Shown: positions 53,330 through 61,632, numbered from the stretch's first letter. The stretch: 64,000 nucleotides of DNA from Streptomyces sp. CB03234 (GCF_001905885.1 NZ_LIYH01000001.1:434001-498000); one strand, 5' to 3'. Notes: generated by a model not told the origin, from the letters alone. Program-made: numbers and translations.

Positions 53330-55462
53330 CTAGCGGTCTTCGAGGAACAGCTTGTCGAAGGCCTTGCTCACGACCGGCCAGTCCCACGCCGACAGCGCGT
53401 ACTCCGACGCCAGCTTCCCGGCGTTCTGCCACGCCTCCTCGCTCGCCGTCGTCTCCAGGATCCGCTGAGCGGCCTCCTCCGTGGAGCCGACGACCCAGCC
53501 CTCCGGGTACAGCGTGCGGGCGCTGTTCGGCTTGCCCGCGTAGAACGGCCAGTCACGGGCGACGGGGACGGCGGCGCTCGCCGCGCCCTCCATCAGGCCC
53601 ACGTGGCAGCCCTCACGCACCGACGAGGACAGGATCACACCGATGTCGGTGAGCGCCGACGGCACGTCGTCGGTCGGGCCGAGCCGCAGCACGACACCTT
53701 CCTCGACGAGCGGGGCGATCTCCTTCTCGAACTGGCGCCGGTAGTCGCGGGTCGCCCGGCTGGTCTTCGGGTTCATGTCGCCGCCCACCAGCAGCAGCCG
53801 GTAGCGCTCGTCCTGCTCCCGCACCCGCCGCAGCACGTCCACGGCCCACATCGGGTCCTTGGCGACCTGGCTGATGCCCACCAGGCCCAGGTTGAAGCGG
53901 GCCTCCGCCGGCTTCGGGCGGGCGAAGCCCGACAGGTCCATGGCGTTGTCGATGAGGTGAGCACGCGGCGCGCTGTCACCGCGCAGCATCGGCACCAGCG
54001 ACTCGACGAGGTCCTTGACGTGCGGGGCGACGTAGACCAGGTCGTCGATCCGCGAGAAGTCCGTCATGTGCGGCCAGCGCGTGAACGCCTCGTAGCTGTG
54101 CAGGCGTACGACGATCCGGGTGTCGCCCGGGTCGATCGTCGTCAGCATCGCCGCCGGGCCGACCGACCAGTCCAGGAAGACGGTGTCCGCCCAGTCCAGG
54201 TACGGCCGCATCAGCCGCTCGACTTCCTCCTGGTAGCTGCTGGTGCCGCCGGCCAGGCGGTCCTCCAGCACCCGGCGGCCCGCCCACGCGATCCGCTTGA
54301 GCGCCTTCTGCGCCGCCAGGTCCAGGTAGCGCAGCTCCACGCCCTCGTGGTTGCCGTACCGGTCCAGGATGTGGTGCAGGAAGTTGTCGTTGGCGCTGGT
54401 GGTGACCAGCAGCCGCAGCGGCCGGTCCTTGGGCGCCGGCGCGGCCGGGGTCTTCCGCCCCTGCGGGCGGCTGAGCACGTCCATGACCTTGGAGCGGTAC
54501 AGCGGCTTGACGAAGCCCTGCGCGTCCTTGGCCAGCGGGGAGGACAGCTGGTCGATGTGCAGCACCCGGTGGAAGCCCAGGAACAGCGCACGGTCCAGCG
54601 CGAAGGACGCCTTCTCGTGGTTGCCGTCCGCGAACTGGGCGTCGGCGTGCGCCAGCTGGGCGGCGACCGCCTTGTCGAGGTCGCGCGGGTTCAGCCCCTT
54701 GCCGAGCTCCTTCATCACGGCCTCGTCCAGCAGCTGCGCCTTGAGCCCCAGGTCGGAGATCTTCGACGCGGCGGCGGCGAGCGCCAGGGCGGCGCCACTG
54801 GTGCGGCCCGCCCACTGCATGCCCTCGGCCACGTACCGGGACGTCGCGATGCGCACCTTGGGCGGCACGCCGGGCGCCGTGACGGCCGTACGCCACATCC
54901 GGGCACCCACCGTGGAGCGCATCACCGGGCGGGCGGTGGCGCGCCGCATGACGGCGGCCGGCAGGCCGTCCACGGAGCGGCGTACGTTCTGCTTGACGAC
55001 GTCCAGCGGCGGCAGGACGCCCCGGCCGCCGGTGGAGCCCTTCTCCTTGACCCGGTCGACGGCCTTCAGCGCCGGCGCCAGGCCGAAGTGGGCCTCCTCG
55101 ATCCGGTAGTACTGCGCGAGGCGCCACACCGTGTAGACGGCGCCCGCGTCGAGCGCCACCAGGATGTCCGCCGTGCGGGCCTGCCTGCGCAGCCGGCTGT
55201 CCCGCTGGGCCTGCATCCACACCTTCATGCCGCCCGGCGCCATACGGGCCTTGCGGCGCAGCGCCGCGCTGCGGACGTTGAGGTTGCGCGGGAGCTGGTG
55301 CGTGCCGTCCAGCTCCATGGCGGCGAGTTCCTCGGCGACCGGCTCGAGGTGGAACGTACCGGCGAGGAACGTCTTCGCGCCCGCGGCGCGGAACTTGCGC
55401 ACCGAGTCGGCGAACACGCCCAGCTGGGGCCGGACGCTGGCGATGAACAGGACGTTGGTCAC
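53330..55462 (-). CDS. Large GT-B type glycosyltransferase (710 residues)
   Basis: The GTG at 55460-55462 is chosen: GGAGG lies about 9 bases upstream and the protein then begins MTNVLFIASVRPQLGVFADS. It overlaps the upstream glycosyltransferase stop (GTGA). The N-terminal 330 residues form an unfamiliar domain with basic stretches and an Ala-rich helical part. The C-terminal 380 residues look like a GT4 transferase: LRLLVTTSANDNFLHHIL, ARFNLGLVGISQVAKDPMWAVDVL, YRLLLVGGDMN, and SSSVREGCHVGLMEGAASAAVPVA, which takes the E-x7-E place that binds the nucleotide sugar. No membrane helices are evident. Acceptor and donor are unknown; it probably extends the same glycan as its neighbours. Confidence 0.82.
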   Translation of the reverse strand: MTNVLFIASVRPQLGVFADSVRKFRAAGAKTFLAGTFHLEPVAEELAAMELDGTHQLPRNLNVRSAALRRKARMAPGGMKVWMQAQRDSRLRRQARTADILVALDAGAVYTVWRLAQYYRIEEAHFGLAPALKAVDRVKEKGSTGGRGVLPPLDVVKQNVRRSVDGLPAAVMRRATARPVMRSTVGARMWRTAVTAPGVPPKVRIATSRYVAEGMQWAGRTSGAALALAAAASKISDLGLKAQLLDEAVMKELGKGLNPRDLDKAVAAQLAHADAQFADGNHEKASFALDRALFLGFHRVLHIDQLSSPLAKDAQGFVKPLYRSKVMDVLSRPQGRKTPAAPAPKDRPLRLLVTTSANDNFLHHILDRYGNHEGVELRYLDLAAQKALKRIAWAGRRVLEDRLAGGTSSYQEEVERLMRPYLDWADTVFLDWSVGPAAMLTTIDPGDTRIVVRLHSYEAFTRWPHMTDFSRIDDLVYVAPHVKDLVESLVPMLRGDSAPRAHLIDNAMDLSGFARPKPAEARFNLGLVGISQVAKDPMWAVDVLRRVREQDERYRLLLVGGDMNPKTSRATRDYRRQFEKEIAPLVEEGVVLRLGPTDDVPSALTDIGVILSSSVREGCHVGLMEGAASAAVPVARDWPFYAGKPNSARTLYPEGWVVGSTEEAAQRILETTASEEAWQNAGKLASEYALSAWDWPVVSKAFDKLFLEDR

Positions 55463-56877
55463 AGGGACGGTCCTCCGGCGGCGATCTGGTTCTCGGCGAG
55501 GGAAGCCGCGTCCGTGCTGTCCGGCCTGAGCGCGGCGTAGTCGTCGATCAGCTGCTTCACGGCGGAGGTCATCAGCGCCTCGCGGGTGAACTGGTCGGCG
55601 TGCGCCATGGCTTCGGCGTGGACCTCGTCGCTCGTCTCCACCGCCATGTGCGCGGCCTTGATGAACGACTCGGTCAGGCCCTCCTCGTCGATGCCGACGG
55701 CACCCGTCCACAGCGGGTGGCCGCGCAGCACGTTGGAGGCGTCGTGCTCGACGACGTGCGCCGAGACGATCGGCAGGCCGGTCGCCATGTACTCGTACAC
55801 CTTGCCGGAGGTGACGTAACGGCCGCCGATGAGGATGAGGACCATCGCGTCCCAGCGGGCGTAGATGGACGCCACCTCGGCCTTGGCGGCGGGGCCGCCG
55901 AAGCGTACGCCGTCGACCTCGGCCTGCTTGAGGACCTCGGCGTGCCGGTTGGCCTCGCGGCCGGAGCCGTTGCCGATGTGGCCGCGCACCTCGAAGGTGG
56001 CGTTGGCCAGCAGCGGCTCCTTCGCGCGGGCGGCGCGCCAGGCGTTGAGCACGGTCTCCAGGTGCGGGACCGTGAAGTTGACGGTGCCGAGGTAGCCGAA
56101 GGCGAGCCCCGCCTCGGGGTTGGCGCGGTGCGCCTTGCCGGGCGAGCTGTCGGCGTCGTAGCCGTTGCGCACGACGTGGACGCGGTCGGCGAAGTCGGGG
56201 TAGCGGGTGCGGTAGTGCTCCGCGATAGGGTCGTTGACGACCCACAGGGACAGCGCGTTGTCGAGGATCTTCTGCTCCCAGCGGCCCTCGGCGGAGTCGC
56301 GGGAGAACGCCTCAACGCCGTCGATGACGTCGATGGACCAGCCGTCGCGGAAGTCCACCGCGTACGGGACCTTCGCCTCCTCCCACAGCTTCCACGCCGC
56401 GGCGAGGTTGACGTAGGGGACGCAGCTGGCGAGCAGCAGGTCGGCCGGGTGCTCGCCGTGGATACGGAGCACGGCCTGCTCCAGATCCTCGCGCCACTCA
56501 CCGAAGTTGGGCTCGGGGAACGGCTCCATCTGGCGACGGCGCAGCCGCGTCACCCATCCGTTCGGGTTGAGTGCGCGCTCCTCGCTGTACAGACGGATGT
56601 CCGTCTCCAGGTCCTCGCGCACCAACGGCAGTTCGACGATCCTGATCTTCGGGTCGACCTGCTCCAGAAGGGTGAGGTCGACGCCGGAGTCCCTTTCCCA
56701 CGACTCCTGCGCGATGGTGACGACGGTGACGTCCCAGCCCTGGTTGATGAACTGGTTCGCGGTCTCGCGCATGCGGTACGCGCAGCTCTTGGCCGCGGGC
56801 GGGAAACCGATGGCGAGGTAGATCACATGGGGCCGCTTGCCTGCCGCGGGCAGCCCGGACCTGGGAGACGCTGACAT
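55459..56877 (-). CDS. GT4-like glycosyltransferase
   Basis: 472 residues, ATG at 56875-56877 (MSASPRSGLPAAGKRPHVIYLAIGFPPAAKSCAYRM). The N-terminal Rossmann domain has the FPP-AKS-AYRM motif usual in GT4 enzymes; the middle carries VVNDPIAEHYRTRYPDFADRVHVVRNGYD; the donor site is YVTSGKVYEYMATGLPIVSA with Glu spaced as in GT-B retaining enzymes. No convincing ribosome site is seen; TAGCGT lies 8 bases before the ATG on the coding strand, so a leaderless transcript from an internal promoter is possible. It is translationally coupled to the large transferase downstream and lies 61 bases after the epimerase. Confidence 0.85.
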   Translation of the reverse strand: MSASPRSGLPAAGKRPHVIYLAIGFPPAAKSCAYRMRETANQFINQGWDVTVVTIAQESWERDSGVDLTLLEQVDPKIRIVELPLVREDLETDIRLYSEERALNPNGWVTRLRRRQMEPFPEPNFGEWREDLEQAVLRIHGEHPADLLLASCVPYVNLAAAWKLWEEAKVPYAVDFRDGWSIDVIDGVEAFSRDSAEGRWEQKILDNALSLWVVNDPIAEHYRTRYPDFADRVHVVRNGYDADSSPGKAHRANPEAGLAFGYLGTVNFTVPHLETVLNAWRAARAKEPLLANATFEVRGHIGNGSGREANRHAEVLKQAEVDGVRFGGPAAKAEVASIYARWDAMVLILIGGRYVTSGKVYEYMATGLPIVSAHVVEHDASNVLRGHPLWTGAVGIDEEGLTESFIKAAHMAVETSDEVHAEAMAHADQFTREALMTSAVKQLIDDYAALRPDSTDAASLAENQIAAGGPSL

Positions 56878-56938
56878 AACCGGTGACGCTAGCACGGTGA
56901 CATGTACGGATAAGTGCCTCGTGAGAGGACGTTTCCGG

Positions 56939-58042
56939 TCACGCGTGCCGGCTGCCTCCCTTCCACTCTTCCATGATCCGGACAACGTTGCGGGCGGCCT
57001 GTCCGTCGCCGTACGGGGTGCCCGGGTCGGCCGTGGGCACCGCACGGGTCACGGTGGCGGCCCACTCGTCGGCCGGCAGCGTGTGCGGATCGGGAACAAG
57101 GACGTTCCAGCCCGTGTCGACGGTTTCCACCCACTCGGTCTCGGGACGGATGGTGGTGGTGATGCGCTCCAGCAGGAACGCTTCCTTCTGCAGGCCGCCC
57201 GAGTCGGTGACCACACCGGCCGAGGCCAGCACGGCGGCGACCAGACCGGCGTACGGCAGCGGACGGCCGACGTGCACGGAGCCGGTGTTCAGCTCGATGT
57301 CGTGCGCCTGGGCACGCGAGACCAGACGCGGGTGGGCGAGCAGCGCGACGGGGACCGGCAGGCCGGCCAGCGAGTCGATGATCGCGCGCAGGCGCTCCGG
57401 GTCGTCGGTGTTGTCCGGCCGGTGCAGCGTGGCCAGCAGGAACGGCTTCGACGGGTCGATGCCCTCGGGCAGCGCCGGCGCGGGGTGCTTGCCCGCCAGG
57501 ACGTCGTCCCGGATCTTCAGGCAGATGTCGACCATCACGTCACCGGCCAGTACGGCACGGTCCTTCAGGCCCTCGTCGGCGAGGTGGCGCATGGCCTCCT
57601 CGGTCGGGGCGAGCAGGACGTCGGCGCAGTGGTCGGTCAGGACGCGGTTGTGCTCCTCCGGCATGCGCCGGTTGAAGGAGCGCAGACCCGCCTCCAGGTG
57701 GGCGACCGGCAGGTGCATCTTCACGGCCGAAAGGGCACCGGCGATGGTGGAGTTGGTGTCGCCGTAGACCAGCACCCAGTCCGGCTTCTCGCGCTCCAGG
57801 ACCGGGTCCAGCGCGGAGAGCACGGCACCGGTCTGGACGCCGTGGCTGCCGGATCCGACACCCAGGTGGACGTCCGGGTCAGGGATGCCGAGACCGTCGA
57901 AGAAGACGTCGGAGAGGTCGGCGTCGTAGTGCTGCCCGGTGTGCACGATGAAGTGCTCGTGCTCCGTCTCGGCGAACGCGGCCGCGATGGGGGCGAGCTT
58001 CACCAATTGGGGACGTGCGCCGACGATGCTGATGACTTTCAC
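56939..58042 (-). CDS. Non-hydrolysing UDP-sugar 2-epimerase, WbpI-like
   Basis: 367 residues, GTG at 58040-58042 with AGAAGAAGAG upstream. It belongs to the WecB superfamily, but the signatures GARPQLVK, HTGQHYDADLSDVFFDGLGI, YGDTNST and EAGLRSFNRRMPEE are those I associate with WbpI/WlbD, which invert C2 of UDP-2,3-diacetamido-glucuronic acid. WecB itself reads GTRPEAIK, QHREML and HGDTTTT at these places. SDSGGLQKEA-type DSGGLQKEA completes the active site. The product would be UDP-2,3-diacetamido-2,3-dideoxy-mannuronic acid. It heads the leftward operon of the island and is followed by two glycosyltransferases. Confidence 0.87.
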   Translation of the reverse strand: MKVISIVGARPQLVKLAPIAAAFAETEHEHFIVHTGQHYDADLSDVFFDGLGIPDPDVHLGVGSGSHGVQTGAVLSALDPVLEREKPDWVLVYGDTNSTIAGALSAVKMHLPVAHLEAGLRSFNRRMPEEHNRVLTDHCADVLLAPTEEAMRHLADEGLKDRAVLAGDVMVDICLKIRDDVLAGKHPAPALPEGIDPSKPFLLATLHRPDNTDDPERLRAIIDSLAGLPVPVALLAHPRLVSRAQAHDIELNTGSVHVGRPLPYAGLVAAVLASAGVVTDSGGLQKEAFLLERITTTIRPETEWVETVDTGWNVLVPDPHTLPADEWAATVTRAVPTADPGTPYGDGQAARNVVRIMEEWKGGSRHA

Positions 58043-58267
58043 TGAGCACTCTTCTTCTACTGGGACAGGTCAATGAGGGAGGCGTGCCGTGCCATCGTAG
58101 GCAATGGCCGGGATGACCAGGCCCGCGGCCGGAGCACGGGGTGGAACGGCACGGTCCGACGGCCGTGGTCAGACATGGTCAGAAGGTGCGTGCGCAGCGC
58201 TGAACGGCCGGGATAACGATTCCATGAACAGTTGACGGCGAGGTTTCGCGGCGGTGCGGACGGGGTC

Positions 58268-58642
58268 TCAGGGCCGTACGGAGCGGGGGCCGAGGCTCTC
58301 GGCACCGTGCGCGGCCACGCGCCGGCGCAGCTCCCGGTCGGCCGTCACCACGAGGCACGTACGCCCCGCCTCGGCCGCCTCGCCCGCCAGCTCCACGATC
58401 CGGTCGTCGCCGCTGCCGGGCGCCGCGTCGACCCGTACCCCCGGTACCGGCTCCACGCCCCGGGCCTGCCCCTCCACGACGAGCACGACGTCCAGCGGGC
58501 CCGGATGCCCGGCGACCCCGCCCGAGGCGTACGGGACGAGCCGGTCACGCAGCCGCTCGGCGGCTCCGCGGCGGTCCCGCCACCAGCCGTCGGGCACCGA
58601 TCCGACGACGTTCGCGGCATCGACGACGAGGAGAGTGAGCAC
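58268..58642 (-). CDS. Small NYN/PIN-like domain protein
   Basis: 124 residues, starting at a GTG (58640-58642). LLVVDAANVVGSVPDGWW has the N-terminal Asp-Asn of NYN nucleases, VLVVEGQA and GSGDDRIVELAGEA supply the second acidic pair, and CLVVTADRELRRRV the third. The whole protein is one PIN-like fold, so an RNA-acting nuclease is plausible but unproven. Streptomyces homologues are often labelled NTP pyrophosphohydrolase, for which I see no motif. It is alone on the minus strand, with divergent genes to its right. Confidence 0.7.
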   Translation of the reverse strand: MLTLLVVDAANVVGSVPDGWWRDRRGAAERLRDRLVPYASGGVAGHPGPLDVVLVVEGQARGVEPVPGVRVDAAPGSGDDRIVELAGEAAEAGRTCLVVTADRELRRRVAAHGAESLGPRSVRP

Positions 58643-58735
58643 GCTACGAGGGTCCCACGCGCCGGCGGCCGCGTGGGCCTTTCGGGGGACTGGGGAACAC
58701 GCGCCAGAATGCTATCGTCGCGCAAGCTTGGGGGA

Positions 58736-58769
58736 ACTGTGCGTGAACTGTTTGCACTGTTTGAACTGT
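58736..58769 (+). repeat. Four ACTGT repeats upstream of the propeller-like gene
   Basis: ACTGT occurs at 58736, 58747, 58756 and 58765 (three of them as GAACTGT), spaced 11, 9 and 9 bases, about one helical turn. They end 25 bases before the ATG at 58794, so they sit in the promoter or the leader and may be protein binding sites. Confidence 0.5.
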
Positions 58770-58793
58770 TCAGGGGAAGGTCGGCGGTGAGCC

Positions 58794-59942
58794 ATGGCGG
58801 TGTGGTCCGCGCGGAAATCCAAGCGTCCTGCGGACGCCCCTGCGCGCCGTAGCGCCGCCACGGGCGGTGCCCCGCTCCCCGACGCCTCCCTGCCGGCCAC
58901 CACCGACTGGCTGGTGCGCGGCAAGGACGGCCGCCTCACGGCGTACGCCCCGGTCGAGGGTGCCGTGCTGCGCTGGACCGAGAAGCACCCGGGCGGCCCC
59001 GAGTGGACCGGCCCGGAGACCATCCCGGCGCCGGACATCGTGCCGCACCTCTCCATAGCCCAGGGTCCCGACGGCTACGTCCACCTCGTGTCGCTGCGCC
59101 GCACCCGCCTCGCGGACGGCACCCCCGCCACCGACGTGGTCTTCGCGCTCCAGTACCAGTCGGGCCTGGCGGTACGCGACTGGGCCGTGGTCGGCAACCC
59201 GTACCCGAACGACCCGGCGCTCGCCGCGCGGATCGGCCTGCCCGCGGCGGTCATCGACTCCGACGGCTCGCTGCACGTCTTCGTACGCAATGTGGGCGGC
59301 GGGATCTGCGGGCGCTCCTCGGTGCCGTCGGGCAAGTGGAACAAGTGGGCCGACCTCAAGGGCAGCGGGATCGTCGGCGATCACACCATCACGGCGTCGA
59401 TCACCACCGACGGGCTGATGGAGTTGGTCGCGCCGACGGCCGAGCACGTCCTGCGCTGGACGCAGGAGACCAAGGGCGTGAAGTTCCAGCGCGCCGAGGA
59501 CATCCCGGCCAGGGCCGAGGCGGGCTCCCTCTCCTCGGAGCGCACCGGCGCGGGCCGCGTCACCCACTTCTGGCACGACGCCGACGACGGTACGGTCCGG
59601 TCCTGGCGCCCCTCCGACAAGGCACCGTCCGTCCTCGGCTCCGGCGCGGGCACCGGCCCGGTCGCCACCCTCCGTACCGCCGTGGACGGCCACGACTGCA
59701 CGATCATGGCCCGCCGGGACGCCGCCACCGGCCGCCCCGCGCTCGCCGCCTACCCGACGGAGGACGAGGCGCTCGGCGCCACCTGGACGCTCACCGGCGA
59801 ACCGTGCGTGGGCGCACCCGCGCTCGCGCTCGACGGCCGCGGCCGGGTCGTCATGGCCGCCTTCGGCACGGACGGCACCCTGCGCGTCGCCCGCCAGAAG
59901 CCGGAACCGGGACTGGCCCTGGAGGCGTGGGCGCGGGTGTGA
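58794..59942 (+). CDS. Predicted beta-propeller protein, PLL/tectonin-like, possibly glycan-binding
   Basis: 382 residues with no signal peptide and no membrane helix; the first 30 are basic and disordered. From about residue 38 the sequence is a series of short strands ending in WT-type turns: GRLTAYAPVEGAVLRWTEKH, GYVHLVSLRR, GSLHVFVRNVGGGICGRS, LMELVAPTAEHVLRWTQET, RVTHFWHDADDGTVRSWR. This resembles the blades of PLL-like fucose lectins and tectonins. I do not recognise a defined family, and the fold is an inference from the repeat pattern. Position inside the glycan island hints at a glycan-related role. The ATG has only a weak ribosome site (GGTGAG). Confidence 0.7.
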   Translation: MAVWSARKSKRPADAPARRSAATGGAPLPDASLPATTDWLVRGKDGRLTAYAPVEGAVLRWTEKHPGGPEWTGPETIPAPDIVPHLSIAQGPDGYVHLVSLRRTRLADGTPATDVVFALQYQSGLAVRDWAVVGNPYPNDPALAARIGLPAAVIDSDGSLHVFVRNVGGGICGRSSVPSGKWNKWADLKGSGIVGDHTITASITTDGLMELVAPTAEHVLRWTQETKGVKFQRAEDIPARAEAGSLSSERTGAGRVTHFWHDADDGTVRSWRPSDKAPSVLGSGAGTGPVATLRTAVDGHDCTIMARRDAATGRPALAAYPTEDEALGATWTLTGEPCVGAPALALDGRGRVVMAAFGTDGTLRVARQKPEPGLALEAWARV

Positions 59943-60053
59943 GCGCGGGGCCTGCGGGCCGTTTGCGGGGGCGGGGCCCCTCCGGGCTCGCCTCCTCGCG
60001 GCCGGCGGGGCCCCGACCGGCTCGGTGACCGTACGTCGCCGCCCATCCTCTGC

Positions 60054-60102
60054 GGGGGCGACCCTGCACGGCCCCACCCGGCCGTCTGCCGGGTGCGGGC
60101 CG
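60054..60102. repeat. Dispersed hairpin repeat, copy 2
   Basis: GGGGGCGACCCTGCACGGCC begins a near-perfect palindrome with arms CACGGCCC-C-ACCCGGC and GCCGGGT-GC-GGGCCGTG. It matches the element at 13609-13659 and lies just after the acetyltransferase stop, where it can act as a terminator. Confidence 0.75.
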
Positions 60103-60124
60103 TGGTGACGTAGCCCCGGGGACG

Positions 60125-60727
60125 TCAGGCGGCGCGCTCGGTGAGGGCGCCGTCCTTCTCCACGTACAGCTCACCCGTCTTCGGGCACTCCCACACACCC
60201 GGCTCGCCGGCCCGCTCCACCAGCCGTACGCCGGCCCGGCCGACCCAGCCGATCCGCCGTGCCGGAACGCCCACGACCAGCGCGAAGTCCGGGACGTCCT
60301 TGGTGACGACCGCGCCCGCGGCCACCATCGCCCAGCGGCCGATCTCCAGCGGTGCCACGCACACCGAGCGCGCGCCGATCGAGGCGCCGTCGGCGATCTT
60401 CACGCCCACGGCCTCCCAGTCGCCGCCGCGCTTCTGCTTGAAGTCGGGGTCGACGGAGCGCGGGTTGTGGTCGTTGGTGAGGACGACGGCGGGGCCGATG
60501 AAGACACCGTCGCCGAGCTCGGCCGGCTCGTAGACCAGGGAGTAGTTCTGGAGCTTGCAGTTGTCGCCCATGCGCACGCCCGTGCCGACGTACGCACCGC
60601 GGCCGATCACGCAGCCCTCGCCGAGCTTCGCGTCCTCGCGGATCTGCGCGAGCTCCCAGACGCTGCTCCCGGCGCCGATCTCGGCGGTGTCGGCGACCTG
60701 CGCGGTGGGCTGGACCCTGTAGTTCAC
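60125..60727 (-). CDS. Hexapeptide-repeat N-acetyltransferase, WbpD-like
   Basis: 200 residues, GTG at 60725-60727 with GGAAGG about 9 bases upstream. A left-handed beta-helix is built from imperfect hexapeptides (AEIGAGSSVWELAQIREDAKLGEG and onward). The TNDHNPRSVDPDFK loop, VTKDVPDFALVVGVPARRIGWV and the C-terminal ECPKTGELYV tail match WbpD/WlbB enzymes, which acetylate the 3-amino group of UDP-2-acetamido-3-amino-2,3-dideoxy-glucuronic acid using acetyl-CoA. It is transcribed alone, away from the aminotransferase that would make its substrate, at the right end of the island. Confidence 0.88.
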   Translation of the reverse strand: MNYRVQPTAQVADTAEIGAGSSVWELAQIREDAKLGEGCVIGRGAYVGTGVRMGDNCKLQNYSLVYEPAELGDGVFIGPAVVLTNDHNPRSVDPDFKQKRGGDWEAVGVKIADGASIGARSVCVAPLEIGRWAMVAAGAVVTKDVPDFALVVGVPARRIGWVGRAGVRLVERAGEPGVWECPKTGELYVEKDGALTERAA

Positions 60728-60804
60728 TGTGCTCTGCCTTCCGGTGTGCGGCTTGCCCGGTGAGCATACGGGCGGTGGCCCCGGCGCGGTCCGGACGGGC
60801 TGGT

Positions 60805-60833
60805 TTGACCCCCGCAAGCGGGGCCCGTAACCT
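60805..60833 (+). promoter_or_regulatory. Promoter of rplU-rpmA
   Basis: TTGACC (60805-60810), 17 bases, TAACCT (60828-60833): a strong HrdB-type promoter about 160 bases before the rplU start. The long leader contains several GC-rich pairings, for example CTCCC/GGGAG near 60873-60898, where L21 or another factor could act. Confidence 0.75.
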
Positions 60834-60990
60834 TGACCGTCGGCGTGTTTCCATGCGCGCCAGCTCCTGAGCACCTCCCTCCCGCCTGGTCGGGAGAGGC
60901 CGCTCATCCTTCCGGAACAGTCACGGGCCCGCCGGCCCGTGCGAGCGGCTGGCATCAGGGGTTTCCGTTCCGAGCGAGAGAGAGATCCGC

Positions 60991-61311
60991 GTGTACGCCA
61001 TCGTGCGCAGCGGTGGTCGCCAGCACAAGGTTGCTGTCGGCGACATCGTTGAGGTTGACAAGATTTCCACTGCCAAGGTTGGCGACACGGTCGAGCTCTC
61101 GACCCTGCTCGTTGTCGACGGCGACGCTGTGACCAGCGACCCGTGGGTGCTGGCCGGCATCAAGGTCCAGGCCGAGGTCGTGGACCACCACAAGGGCGCC
61201 AAGATCGACATCCTGCGCTACAAGAACAAGACCGGCTACCGCCGTCGTCAGGGCCACCGCCAGCAGTACACGGCGATCAAGGTCACGGCGATCCCCACGG
61301 CTGCGAAGTAA
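60991..61311 (+). CDS. rplU: 50S ribosomal protein L21
   Basis: 106 residues, GTG start at 60991 preceded by [27 protein letters not shown] is the L21 N-terminus, and [21 protein letters not shown] contains the rRNA-binding GYRRR-GHRQ motif. L21 binds 23S rRNA in the large subunit. It is followed 14 bases later by rpmA in the usual operon. Confidence 0.97.
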   Translation: MYAIVRSGGRQHKVAVGDIVEVDKISTAKVGDTVELSTLLVVDGDAVTSDPWVLAGIKVQAEVVDHHKGAKIDILRYKNKTGYRRRQGHRQQYTAIKVTAIPTAAK

Positions 61312-61325
61312 GGGACTGAGGAGAC

Positions 61326-61580
61326 ATGGCACACAAGAAGGGCGCATCGTCCACCCGGAACGGTCGCGACTCCAACGCTCAGCGGCTCGGCGTGAAGCGC
61401 TTCGGCGGTCAGGTCGTCAACGCCGGTGAGATCCTGGTCCGCCAGCGTGGCACCCACTTCCACCCCGGCTCGGGCGTCGGGCGTGGCGGCGACGACACGC
61501 TGTTCGCGCTGCAGGCCGGTGCGGTGCAGTTCGGCACCTTCCGTGGCCGCAAGGTCGTGAACATCGTTCCGGCTGCCTAA
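61326..61580 (+). CDS. rpmA: 50S ribosomal protein L27
   Basis: 84 residues. [24 protein letters not shown] is the conserved N-terminus, which reaches toward the peptidyl-transferase centre. There is no cleavable N-terminal extension of the kind seen in Firmicutes. GAGGAG lies upstream of the ATG at 61326. Confidence 0.97.
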   Translation: MAHKKGASSTRNGRDSNAQRLGVKRFGGQVVNAGEILVRQRGTHFHPGSGVGRGGDDTLFALQAGAVQFGTFRGRKVVNIVPAA

Positions 61581-61593
61581 GCCACTTTCGCGG

Positions 61594-61632
61594 AGGCGGA
61601 CCTCACTTCCCGTACGGGAAGCGGGTCCGCCT
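61594..61632 (+). terminator. Hairpin between rpmA and obg
   Basis: AGGCGGACC (61594-61602) pairs with GGTCCGCCT (61624-61632), with an inner TTCCCGTACGGGAA palindrome. It can lower readthrough from the ribosomal genes into obg. Confidence 0.75.

Noticed and set aside
58738..58852. A short frame encoding RELFALFELFRGR ahead of the propeller-like gene
   Set aside because: It arises from the ACTGT repeats, lacks a ribosome site, and overlaps the next start in another frame.
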